A stretch of DNA of 64,000 bases. It comes from CAYSPG01 sp964432885. GTDB taxonomy: Bacteria; Bacteroidota; Bacteroidia; AKYH767-A; OLB10. The notes below the pieces were generated by a model that made no database searches, was not told where the DNA came from, and saw nothing but the letters and a program-made list of their open reading frames with translations. Shown here piece after piece: positions 1-10,300 of this stretch. Numbering within the stretch: the first letter of the stretch is position 1; each line of letters begins with the position of its first letter. The translations under genes and the position numbers were made by a program. Location: the NCBI GenBank assembly GCA_964432885.1, contig CAYSPG010000003.1, positions 62,001 to 126,000 on the forward strand. The letters run 5' to 3'.

Positions 1-2426
1 AACCGGCCAAGCGGGTTAAAAGCAAGGCGCGATAACCCTAGCCTTGAATAAAAATTATCGGTAACGGTTTTGTCAATGGTTTCACCGGTAATTTTTTCAA
101 TAATGCGCTGTAGTATCAACAGCCCAAGGTCAGAGTAAACGTATTTTCCTTTTTCGCCAAGGGAAGATGCAAGTAGCTGCCTCCACATTTTGGCCGTGCA
201 GCCAGTGTTCATGTAAAGGCTGTCGGCAACGGATATGGTGTAGTGGCCCTTTGGCTTTTTAGAAAATGCTTTTTTCGACAGCTTTCCGTTTTTATCCATG
301 TGCGATTCGTAAAACGGTATCCACGCTTGCAGGCCTGCGCGGTGGGTAAGCATTTCGTCAATGGTTATGTTTTTTTTATTCGACTTTTTAAACTCGGGCA
401 GGTAGTAGGATATGGGCTTGCTAACATCAAGCATGCCTTTTTCATACAACCACATGGCCGCAAGGGCAGTAGATGTTATTTTTGTAACCGAGGCAATATC
501 GTAAAGCATATTGTTGGCAACTTTAAGGGTGCTGTCGTAAGTAGTGGTGCCATACGATTTTTGCATAAAAACTTTTCCGTTAAGGGATGCAAATACCTGG
601 CAGCCGGGAAAAGCTTTCTTTTGAATGGCATCGTTAACAATAGAGTCAACAGCCACCAGGTTTTCTGCTTTAATACCGGTTTCTTCGGGAAGTGTGTACT
701 TAAGCACATCAGCAACGGTGTTGGTTAATATACCATCACCTCTGTTGAAATCAGCGGTGGGTTTTACCGGCAGGGTGCCCTTGGCAGGGGCAGCGCCAAA
801 CAAAAGTTGGGCGGTAAGGTATTGGGGAAGGTACGTGTCTTCGTAGCTTATGGTAAATGCTTTTACGCTTTGGGGTATGGCAAGTTTTGAAATGCAATAC
901 GAATTGCCAAACAAACATACGATGGCAGCCGTTTTGTCTGAAATTTTGCGGATGGCTGTATTCATGGCATCTGTAATGCCAAAGTTGATACCTGGCTTGG
1001 TGCTGGTGTTGTGTATGCTTATAACGGTTAAATCAAAGCCGCTGAGTTTTTCCACAAGGTTATTGATGTCGGCCTCACTGGCATCTTTTGCCAACGAAAA
1101 CTTTTTGATGGCAGCAAACATTTCGGCCATTTGCTGCAGGGTGTTGTTAAGCGAATCGTTAATTGCAACAAAGGCAATTTTTTTTGATTGATAATGTGTA
1201 AGGGGAAGGGTTTGATTTTTGTTGGTTAGTACGGTAAGTGCTTTTTCATACAGTGAATAGTTTAGGTAACGCGCCCCGGGCGAATTTAAATCGGTGTAAA
1301 TGTTAGTGGTGTCAATAGGTTTAAAGTTATTTAACCCAACCCAGTGTTTAAGCATCAGTATTTTTTTTACATGGGCATTCAGTTCTTTCTCGGTTATTTT
1401 TTTGTCGGCCACCGCATTTTTAATGCGCTCAAAGGCAAGCGGAATATTTTCCGACATCAGTAAAATATCATTTCCGGCCATTAGCGCTTTTACATCGGCT
1501 TTGCCCGAATCATTGGTGTTAGCCACGCCTTTCATCATCAGCGCATCGGTAAGCACAAGTCCTTTAAAACCCAGTGCCTGTTTTAACCACCCGGTAGTAA
1601 ATTTTCGCGACAGCGATGAAACATCATTAAGTGTTGAGTCAACTTTAGGTAAATTAAGGTGTGCCATCATTACGCTGCCCACTCCGTTATCAATTAATGT
1701 TTTAAACGGAAACAACTCTACGCTGTCAATAGATGCCGAATCTTTGTCAATCACCGGCAGGGCATAGTGCGAGTCGGTATCGGTATCGCCATGTCCCGGA
1801 AAATGTTTTGCGCATGCAAGTACGTTTTCATCCTGCATACCTTTCATATAAAGCAATCCGCGATTAGCCACGATGTATTTATCATCACTAAATGAGCGTG
1901 TGCCAATAACAGGGTTTAGCGGGTTGTTGTTAATGTCAACATCAGGTGCAAAGTTCAGGTGTATGCCCATGCGCCTGCATTGCCGGCCAATTTCGCGACC
2001 CATTTCATAGATAAGCGAATCGTTTTTGATGGCCGACAGCGTCATTTGGCGCGGAAACCGGATGGTGCTGTCCATGCGCATGCTTAATCCCCACTCGCCA
2101 TCAATAGAAACAAGCAACGGAATTTTTGCCTGGGTTTGCAGGTAATTTATTGCATTGGCCTGCCGGTATGGCCCTCCTTTAAATACAATAATGCTACCCA
2201 CATGATAATCGCGGATGATGGCTGCCAGCGAATCCAGGTCTTTTTGTGGCCACACGCTTTGTACTTCGGGCATAAAAAGCTGACCTATTTTTTGGTCAAG
2301 AGAAAGGGTTTGAAGCACCGAATCGGCCCAGGCCGATGAATTATTATTGATAAAAGGAGGTGAAATTTTTTGTGCAAACGAAAACGAAACGCAAAGCAAG
2401 AATAAAAGAAGGATATGTTTTTTCAT
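1..2426 (-). CDS. GH3 glycosidase / beta-lactamase fusion, exported (3' end cut by window edge)
   Basis: The reading frame is open from an ATG at 2426 to the left edge (about 808 codons), so the C terminus is missing. It starts with a Sec signal peptide ending near SFSFAQ. A glycoside hydrolase family 3 N-terminal domain follows, with the NagZ signature KHFPGHGDT (nt about 1790-1816) and the nucleophile region GLVLTDALMMKGV. A linker leads to a beta-lactamase/DD-peptidase (serine hydrolase) domain with the S-x-x-K motif ASVTKITST (near nt 465-490) and a Y-S-D triad in place of Y-x-N. GH3 enzymes with the KHFPGHGDT motif cleave beta-N-acetylglucosaminides, often in peptidoglycan recycling. Fusion to a serine hydrolase is a recurrent Bacteroidota architecture, so a role in periplasmic or surface cell-wall turnover is inferred. 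It is divergent from the SHOCT gene at 2612. Confidence 0.88.
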   Translation of the reverse strand, partial: MKKHILLLFLLCVSFSFAQKISPPFINNNSSAWADSVLQTLSLDQKIGQLFMPEVQSVWPQKDLDSLAAIIRDYHVGSIIVFKGGPYRQANAINYLQTQAKIPLLVSIDGEWGLSMRMDSTIRFPRQMTLSAIKNDSLIYEMGREIGRQCRRMGIHLNFAPDVDINNNPLNPVIGTRSFSDDKYIVANRGLLYMKGMQDENVLACAKHFPGHGDTDTDSHYALPVIDKDSASIDSVELFPFKTLIDNGVGSVMMAHLNLPKVDSTLNDVSSLSRKFTTGWLKQALGFKGLVLTDALMMKGVANTNDSGKADVKALMAGNDILLMSENIPLAFERIKNAVADKKITEKELNAHVKKILMLKHWVGLNNFKPIDTTNIYTDLNSPGARYLNYSLYEKALTVLTNKNQTLPLTHYQSKKIAFVAINDSLNNTLQQMAEMFAAIKKFSLAKDASEADINNLVEKLSGFDLTVISIHNTSTKPGINFGITDAMNTAIRKISDKTAAIVCLFGNSYCISKLAIPQSVKAFTISYEDTYLPQYLTAQLLFGAAPAKGTLPVKPTADFNRGDGILTNTVADVLKYTLPEETGIKAENLVAVDSIVNDAIQKKAFPGCQVFASLNGKVFMQKSYGTTTYDSTLKVANNMLYDIASVTKITSTALAAMWLYEKGMLDVSKPISYYLPEFKKSNKKNITIDEMLTHRAGLQAWIPFYESHMDKNGKLSKKAFSKKPKGHYTISVADSLYMNTGCTAKMWRQLLASSLGEKGKYVYSDLGLLILQRIIEKITGETIDKTVTDNFYSRLGLSRLAFNPLGR

Positions 2427-2542
2427 TGAAATTAGTGTAGCGCAAAAGTATTTTTATCATACAACGGGTTTGGCAATGCTTGCTGCATTAAGTAACAATA
2501 TAATGTTAATATGCATAAACTTAAATTGTTGACCAAACCCGG

Positions 2543-2570
2543 TTGCTATAACCGCTAACTGTTATATTTG
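2543..2570 (+). promoter_or_regulatory. Bacteroidota-type promoter upstream of SHOCT gene
   Basis: TATATTTG at 2563-2570 matches the Bacteroidota -7 box TAnnTTTG. A TTG lies 17 nt upstream at 2543-2545, near the -33 position. The gene starts at 2612, giving a leader of about 35 nt. The match is by eye only. Confidence 0.4.
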
Positions 2571-2611
2571 TAACAACAAACCCATGCTTTATTCGTTTTA
2601 AAAAAGTAGCA

Positions 2612-3268
2612 ATGCGCCCGTTAATCCTACTTGTTGTTTTTGTTTTGTTTGCACATGATGCAGTGGCACAGCGCGTTCAGCCCAAAGTTAAAACGGTATA
2701 TATCCCTATTCAAAAATTAAACATGGGATTAGAAAACGCAAACCTTATTGATAGCCTTACTAAACTTTCCGATTCGCTGTTTTCGGCCAATGCACAATTG
2801 TTAACAAGTATAACCGAAAAAGAAAAGTTGTTAAACGAGTTGTTAAGTTTAGCCGACTCAGAGGCAGTAGTTATAAAGCAGACACAGGCTCAAATAACTA
2901 AACTTGAAGCCAGCAACCAGGAGGCACGCGCAACCACCAACCTGCTTTTGACCACTTCTATATTTGCATCGGTATGCGCTGCGATGTTTTTAATACTGTT
3001 ATTTATCAGACACAGAAGTTCTTTAAAAACTGTTGTTAAAGGCCAACCGGTTTCCTCCATAAAAACAGCGTTAAGTGCAGAAGCTCCCAAGCCTGATGAA
3101 GTGAAAGCAGTAAACACTTCCGCTGACGACATTATCTCACAGTCACGTAAGCGTGATCCTTCACATACGGTTGTTCAGCTTGAACGTTTGGCAAAAATGC
3201 TGGAGATGGGCGTATTAACACAAGAAGAGTTTGCTTCACAAAAGCGGGATGTGTTAAACGGGCAATAA
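2612..3268 (+). CDS. Membrane-anchored coiled-coil protein with C-terminal SHOCT domain
   Basis: This is a 218-residue protein. It has an N-terminal signal sequence (about residues 1-19), a charged helical stretch with coiled-coil character (about 45-105), and a single hydrophobic segment (about 109-128, TTSIFASVCAAMFLILLFI). A polar linker follows. The C terminus (about 186-218) has the SHOCT pattern: LERLAKMLEMGVLTQEEF then a basic tail. SHOCT domains are short oligomerisation or peptide-binding modules at the ends of bacterial proteins, and no specific function is known here. The gene stands alone between the divergent GH3 gene and the YdcF-like gene, preceded by a plausible TAnnTTTG box. 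Confidence 0.75.
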   Translation: MRPLILLVVFVLFAHDAVAQRVQPKVKTVYIPIQKLNMGLENANLIDSLTKLSDSLFSANAQLLTSITEKEKLLNELLSLADSEAVVIKQTQAQITKLEASNQEARATTNLLLTTSIFASVCAAMFLILLFIRHRSSLKTVVKGQPVSSIKTALSAEAPKPDEVKAVNTSADDIISQSRKRDPSHTVVQLERLAKMLEMGVLTQEEFASQKRDVLNGQ

Positions 3269-3360
3269 TTGCTTTTTTCATTCATGAATAATTTTTCTTT
3301 TACCCTATATTAAACAAAATGAGTGGTTACTGGTTATTGCTTTTTGAAATTAAAAAATTT

Positions 3361-4044
3361 ATGGCCATAAAAATTAGGTGTAACACATTTATAGTTGCAT
3401 TGATACTGCTTTTTATAAGTATAACATTGAGTGGTTGCCGTGGTATGTTTTTTACTGCCGACAGGTATTACCGCAATTCAGTTGCACATGCACCTTATGA
3501 TGCGGTTATTGTTCCGGGTGTACCGTTCGAAAACGGGCAATGGAGCTATATTATGAAAGGGAGGGTATTATGGAGTATTTATTTATACCGAGCAGGTATT
3601 GCTAAAAATATTATTTACTCCGGATCATCAGTGTATTCTCCTTTTGTTGAAGGAAAAATAATGGCATTGTATGCCGAGCAGTTTGGGGTTCCTAAAGAAA
3701 ATATATTTGTTGAAGACCGTGCCGAACACAGCACCGAAAATGTTTACTATGGAACCGTTCTTGCCCGAAAGAATGGGTTTAAGAAAGTGGCCGTTGCTAC
3801 CGATAGGTTTCAGTCGCGTACGCTGGTAACTTTTGTCAACAGGCTTAAGGCCGGTGTGCGCATGTTGCCTATGCAGGATAGTTTAACCCGAACTATTGCG
3901 CATACCAATCTGCCCATTGATTCAATGCAGGCTTATAACCCAACTTTTGTTTCTATTGTTGAAAGAGAATCTTTTTTTAAGCGTTTTAAAGGAACAATGG
4001 GTAAAAACATGGAGATTAAACGAGACTCTTTAAAAGTTCATTAA
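3361..4044 (+). CDS. YdcF/ElyC/SanA-family (DUF218) lipoprotein
   Basis: This gene encodes a DUF218 (YdcF-like) domain protein. The features seen are YDAVIVPGVPFENGQWS near the start of the domain, IIYSGSSVYSPFVEGKIMA, and VEDRAEHSTENVYYG, the conserved acidic and S/T-E-N region of the family. An ATG at 3319 would add 14 residues. I prefer 3361 because it places a clean lipobox (SITLSGC) after a short hydrophobic signal, so the protein is probably an envelope lipoprotein. Family members such as ElyC and SanA are linked to envelope integrity and peptidoglycan or lipid-carrier metabolism, but their biochemistry is poorly defined. About 50 nt separate its stop from the tRNA-Cys gene. Confidence 0.82.
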   Translation: MAIKIRCNTFIVALILLFISITLSGCRGMFFTADRYYRNSVAHAPYDAVIVPGVPFENGQWSYIMKGRVLWSIYLYRAGIAKNIIYSGSSVYSPFVEGKIMALYAEQFGVPKENIFVEDRAEHSTENVYYGTVLARKNGFKKVAVATDRFQSRTLVTFVNRLKAGVRMLPMQDSLTRTIAHTNLPIDSMQAYNPTFVSIVERESFFKRFKGTMGKNMEIKRDSLKVH

Positions 4045-4095
4045 ATATTTTTTAAAATCTATAACCTTTATGAAACCACATGCGTTAAACCACAT

Positions 4096-4165
4096 GGTCG
4101 GATGGCCGAGAGGATAGGCAAAGGTCCGCAAGATCTTTCACACAGTTCGAATCTGTTTCCGACCT
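4096..4165 (+). tRNA. tRNA-Cys (anticodon GCA)
   Basis: A full cloverleaf can be folded by hand: 7 bp acceptor stem 4096-4102 with 4158-4164; D stem GCC/GGC; anticodon stem 4121-4125 with 4133-4137; anticodon GCA at 4128-4130; T loop TTCGAAT at 4146-4152. The discriminator base is T (4165), the identity base expected for cysteine tRNA. CCA is not encoded. Two oddities: position 33 is C (4127) instead of the near-universal T, and the first T-stem pair (4141/4157) is a C-T mismatch. A strong terminator follows. Confidence 0.93.
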
Positions 4166-4172
4166 CATCATT

Positions 4173-4204
4173 AAAACGCTCCTGCATTTTCAGGAGCGTT
4201 TTTC
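4173..4204 (+). terminator. Rho-independent terminator after tRNA-Cys
   Basis: A perfect 12 bp stem (4173-4184 with 4191-4202) encloses a 6-nt loop (CATTTT). It ends in a run of five T residues on the + strand. It lies 7 nt after the tRNA end and separates the tRNA from the NRPS/PKS gene. Confidence 0.9.
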
Positions 4205-4326
4205 GTTCACAAGCCGCTGTTAAAACCTTAGCCAAATAATTGCTTTTTCATTGGCGAAACCTTATACATTCGCTTGCGTTCAATATGTAAATAGTACAAA
4301 TACCTTTTCTGCCACCAGCTTTAGCA

Positions 4327-7300
4327 ATGAAAAAGCACAGTTATAATTTTCCCAAATCCACTTTTCCTGAGCAGTTGCTCCTACTCGAGTTATTTGAAAA
4401 GCAGGTTGCAAAAACTCCCAATAATGTTGCCGTTTATAGCCCCACCCTAACCCTCCCAGAAGGGGAGGGAATAACTTCACTAACATATTCTCAACTAAAC
4501 GAAAAGTCAAATACACTTGCTCAGCATTTAATTTCGAAAGGAGTAAAGCCAGGGAGTTTGGTTGGATTGTGCATTGAACGCAGTTGCAATTTGATTGTAT
4601 GTGTGATGGGAATTTTAAAAGCTGGTGCAGGTTATGTTCCGCTTGACCCTGAGTATCCGCAAGAGCGATTGAAGTATATGATTGAAACGGTACAGATGCC
4701 TGTGCTTGTAACAAACAGTTCGCTATCAAACAAACTACCTGCAAATTCAACCGAAAAAATTCTTATTGAAGAAATATCAAGTAGCAAGGCACAAGAATCA
4801 AGACAAAAAAATATTGATGTTGGCAGCCCGCGCCCCCTCTCCTTCGGAGAGGGCTGGGGTGAGGCCGCTTATGTTCTTTTTACCAGCGGTTCTACCGGAC
4901 TCCCCAAAGGCGTTGCCATGCCGCACCGTCCGTTAGTAAATTTAATTACATGGCAACTAAAAAATACAACAGTTCTTGAAGGAGGAAAAACATTGCAGTT
5001 TGCTCCGGTAAGTTTTGATGTTTCTTTTCAGGAAATATTTTCAACGCTTAGTTGTGGTGGTACATTGGTAATGATAGAAGATGATTTGCGTTTGAATGCT
5101 GTTAATCTTTTAAATTTTGTTGCCAAAGAAAAAATCAACCGTTTGTTTTTGCCATTTATTGCTTTGCAACATTTATGTGAAGTAGCGGAAAATTTCAATG
5201 GTGATTTAAGTTCATTAAAAGAAGTGATTACTGCAGGCGAGCAATTGCAGAGCACAGTATTCATCAAAAACTTTTTTAAGAAAAATAAACAATGTGTTTT
5301 GTGGAATCATTACGGACCAACAGAGGGGCACGTAGTAACTGCGTATAAACTTCCTGCAAATCCTGATGAGTGGGCTGCATTGCCATCAATTGGAAAACCC
5401 ATTGACAATGCAGAGATTTATATTTTAGATGAGAAAGGAAATCCGCTTGGCGCGAATGAAGAAGGAGAATTGTTTATTGGCGGAGTGAGTGTTGCCAAAG
5501 GTTATTTGAACAGAGATGATTTAACGAAAGAAAAATTTTTAGAAAATCCTTTTGAAAAATCACAAGGAAAATATTTCTACAAAACTGGCGACCTCGCAAA
5601 ATATTTACCCGATGGAAATATTGAATACCTCGGTCGCATGGATGGGCAGGTAAAAGTTCGCGGGTACAGAATTGAGTTAGGTGAAATTGAACTTACGCTT
5701 GATAAACATACATCGGTTAAGCAAGCTGTTGTAACGGCACGTGAAGATGAGCCCGGTGATAAACGGTTGGTTGCATATTGTCTTCCGCATGAAGCCAAAA
5801 ATATAAATGCAGGTGAACTGAGAAAATTTTTGTCAGATAAACTTCCTGAGTACATGATGCCATCAGCTTTTGTGCAGATGGAAAATTTTCCCAGAACACC
5901 GAGTGGAAAAATTGACAGAAGAAATCTTCCTGCTCCATCAAACAAACGTCCTGAACTTGGGAATGTATTTGTTGCTCCTGAAACGGATTTGCAAAAAACA
6001 TTTGCAAAGGCATGGAGCAAGTTGTTAAAGGTAGAAGGTATTGGCATTAACGATAACTTTTTTGATTTAGGTGGCAACTCATTACTTGCACTTAAATTTA
6101 TTGCTGAGCTAAGACAGGAACACAATTTGGATTTACCTGTTGTAAAAATGTATCAGCATCCTGATATTTTTTCGCTCACAAAATTTTTGAGTAATGATGG
6201 CTCAGGAGAAAATAATTTTAAAAAGATAGAAGAAAGATATTCAGATAGCGTAAAAGGAAAAATAGAAAGTGTTGAGGATGGAATTGCCATCATAGGAATG
6301 AGTGGACGTTTTCCCGGAGCAAAAAATGTAGAGGAGCTTTGGCAAAATTTATTGGATGGAAAGGAAACAGTTTCTTTTTTCAAGAAAGAAGAATTGGATT
6401 CCAGTATTTCTGCGGAAGAAAAAAATGATGCAAGTTATGTTGCTGTGCGGGGTGTGATTGAAGATGCCGATAAGTTTGATGCTCCGTTTTTTAATATGAA
6501 TCCGCGCCTTGCTGAAGTCACCGACCCTCAGCAAAGAATATTTTTAGAAGTTGCATGGGAATCAATTGAAAATGCAGGTTACTCACCTGATAAATACGAT
6601 GGACTGATTGGTGTGTTTGCCGGAATGGGTAACAACACCTATTATCCCAATAATGTTTTTCACAACAAGGTAGCTATCAATCGTGTTGGAACTTTTCAAA
6701 CAATGACAGGCAATGAAAAGGATTACATAGCAACACGAGTTGCGTATGAGTTCAACACAAAAGGACCTGGCTTAAGCATTCACACTGCATGTTCCACTTC
6801 ATTAACTGCAGTTACGCTTGCTTACGAAAGTTTGTTGAACAAAGAATGTGACATGGCGCTTGCAGGTGGAATTGCAATTACAGTTCCCATCAACAGTGGA
6901 CATATTTACAATGAAGGTGGAATGTTTAGCAAAGATGGACACACTCGCACGTTTGATGCTGATGCAACGGGAACAGTTTTTAGTGATGGAGTAGGAGTGG
7001 TGATGTTGAAGCGTTATAAAGATGCTGTTAAGGATGGTGATGAAATTTATGCAGTCATACGCGGTGCTGCGCTTAATAATGATGGAAATGATAAAGCAAG
7101 TTTTACCGCGCCAAGTGTAGAAGGGCAAGCTGCTGTTATTGCAATGGCACAGGCAAAAGCAGGAGTAGAGCCAGAAACAATTTCGTACATAGAAACGCAC
7201 GGCACTGCAACTCCGCTTGGCGACCCTATAGAAATTGAAGCCCTAACACAAGCGTTCAGAAACAAGACAGATAAAAAACAATTTTGTGCTGTTGGAAGTA

Positions 7301-10300
7301 TCAAATCAAACATCGGGCATTTAACTCCTGCTGCAGGTGTTGTTGGTTTAATAAAAACATGTTTGGCATTAAAACATAAAGTACTACCTGCATCATTAAA
7401 TTATAAAAAGGCAAATCCTGCAATTGATTTTGCAAACTCACCATTTTTTGTAAACGCAGAAAAACGTGAATGGAAAAATGAGAACGAAAATCCTTTGCGT
7501 GCGGGAGTAAGTTCGTTTGGTGTAGGTGGAACCAATGCTCATGTGGTGTTGGAAGAAGCACCAAAGAAAGTTGATTCCGGGATTGCACGTAAGCGACATT
7601 TGTTTTTGCTTTCAGCAAAAACCAAAACCGCTCTTGATGCTGCCACACAAAACATCAAATCATTTTTAGAAAAAAATCCACAAACAAATCTTGCTGATGC
7701 TGCTTACACTTTACAAACAGGCAGAAAATATTTTAATCATCGTAGAATTATTATTGGTAGTGAGATTGCAGATATTAATTCAACCATTCAGCAAGCCAAT
7801 CCTAAAAAAACTTCTTCTCGCGAATTAACACAAGGAAGTCCTGAAGTAATTTTTATGTTTCCCGGACAAGGTTCACAGTATGTGAACATGGGAAAGAATT
7901 TGTATGACGATGAAATTGTTTTTAAAGATGCTGTTGATATGTGCTGCAAAATTTTGCAACCACATTTAGGTGTTGATTTAAAAACAATTCTTTATCCAAA
8001 CCATTCTGAAAAGGAAAAGTCTGAAAAGTTGTTAAAGGAAACCATGTACACTCAGCCTTCGCTGTTTACCATTGGTTACGCACTTTCCAAATTATGGATG
8101 AGTTGGGGAATACAACCCAAAGGATTTATTGGTCACAGCATAGGAGAATTTGTTGGAGCACATTTAGCGGGTGTGTTTTCTTTAGAAGATGCATTGATGC
8201 TTGTTGCTAATCGTGGTAAGATGATGCAGGAACTGCCTCATGGAAGTATGTTAAGTGTGCGTATGCCAGCAAGTGAAATAGAAAAGGAAATTGATAAATC
8301 GTGTTCTATTGCTGCCATCAACGGACCATCACTTTGCGTTGTTGCAGGACCAACTGATAAAATTGAAAAGCTGCAAAAGGATTTAGAGACAAAAGAAATC
8401 GTTGCAAAACTTTTGGTTACATCGCATGCATTCCATTCGCCCATGATGGAACCAATGATGAAACCGTTTTTAGAAAAAGTAAAATCAGTTAAGCTCAATA
8501 AACCAACCATTCCATTTGTATCAACTGCAACTTCAAAGTGGATTACCGATCAGGAAGCAACCAATCCTGAATACTGGAGCAATCATGTTCGTGCAACCGT
8601 TCGTTTTGCCGAAGGCATACAAACATTGTGGAATGAAAAACCACAACGAGTTTTATTAGAGTGCGGACCTCGTAACACTGCATCAACACTTGCAAAGCAA
8701 CAAGCAAAAGAGCCCGCAAAACAAATTGCAATCTCATCATTAAATGATACTTCAGAAAATTTTGCAGAGTGGGAACAAATTCTTTTTGCACTCGGACAAT
8801 TGTGGATGTGTGGCGCAACCATTGACTGGAAAAACTTTTACGCTTTGGAGAAAAGAAAAAAAGTTGCTCTGCCTACTTATCCGTTTGAAAAGACGAGATA
8901 TTGGTTAAGCCCGGCCTCCCTAAATCCCTCCGAAGGAGGGACTTTCCATCGCACAGGCAACAAGGCGTTTCCAAATCAACAATTGAATTTAGAACAACAA
9001 AACATTTCAAATATGCAACAACAGTTGAATCAGCAGCCAGTGTCCCTCCCCTTCGGGGAGGATAGGAGGGGCCGTATTGTCTCCGAATTAAAATCAGTCC
9101 TTGAAGAATCTTCAGGAATGGAATTAGGTAACGATACCAATGCAACATTTATTGAATTAGGATTAGATTCTCTTTTCCTCACGCAAGCTGCGTTAACCAT
9201 CTCTAAAAAATATGGTGTAAAAATTACTTTCCGCCAGTTGAACGAAGAGTTTTCCTCATTAGAATCTTTGTCAACGCACCTTGATAAAAATTTACCTGCA
9301 GATGCAATGCCTTCACCAGTTGCATCTCCTACTTCATCGCAACCAGCAATTCAATCAATGGAACAACCTATGATGCAAATGCAACAAGGAATGAATCCTA
9401 TGCAAATGCTGATGATGCAGCAAATGCAAATGATGCAGATGATGATGCAGAATATGAATCAACCACAGCAGCAAGTTGCCCCATCAGTTCAGGCACACAT
9501 GGAGAAAGCGGTTGAAATTAAAGCTCACACTAAGAAGGAAGACATCAGCGAAAATGAAAAAGCAGAATTAGCAAAACCATTTGGCGCTATTGCACGAATT
9601 GAAAAAACTTCCGCCATAGATTTTACTGATGCACAAAATAAATGGTTGAAGAAATTTATTTCTGATTATAACAGCAAAACAAAAAGTTCAAAAAAATATT
9701 GCCAGGATTATCGTAGTGTGCTTGCCGACCCGCGTGTGGTTACAGGATTTAAACCAACTCTCAAAGAAATTATTTATCAGATTGTCATCAACAAATCAAA
9801 CGGAGTAAAAATGTGGGATTTGGATGGCAATGAATATGTGGATGTGCTCAATGGTTTTGGCTCCAACTTTTTTGGATGGGGAAGCGATGTGCTGATGAAT
9901 GTTTGGAAAAAACAATTGGAAGAAGGAGTAGAACTTGGTCCGCAAACTCCGCTTGCTGGTGAATGTGCCAAGTTAATTTGTGAGTTAACCGGATATGACC
10001 GTGCCGGATTTTGTAACACCGGAAGCGAAGCTGTGTTGGGTGCCATGCGTATTGCACGTACCGTTACAGGAAAAAATCTGATTGTATGTTTCAACGGTTC
10101 ATACCATGGCATCAACGATGAAGTGATTGTACGCGGAACAAAAAAACTAAAATCGTTTCCTGCTGCTGCGGGTATTATGCCCGAAGCAGTTGAGAATATG
10201 TTAGTGCTTGATTATGGTACGGAAGAAAGTTTGCAAATAATCCGTGAACGCATTGATGAACTGGCTGCAGTAATGATTGAGCCTATTCAAAGTCGCAGAG

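Noticed and set aside
4096..4165. tRNA-Cys as a pseudogene because of C33 and the T-stem mismatch
   Set aside because: All other stems, the T loop, the U73 discriminator and a strong terminator are intact, so a working gene is more likely.
4280..4750. 156-codon minus-strand reading frame opposite the start of the megasynthase
   Set aside because: It is antisense to the well-supported adenylation domain, has no recognisable motif, and is a composition effect of the gene on the other strand.
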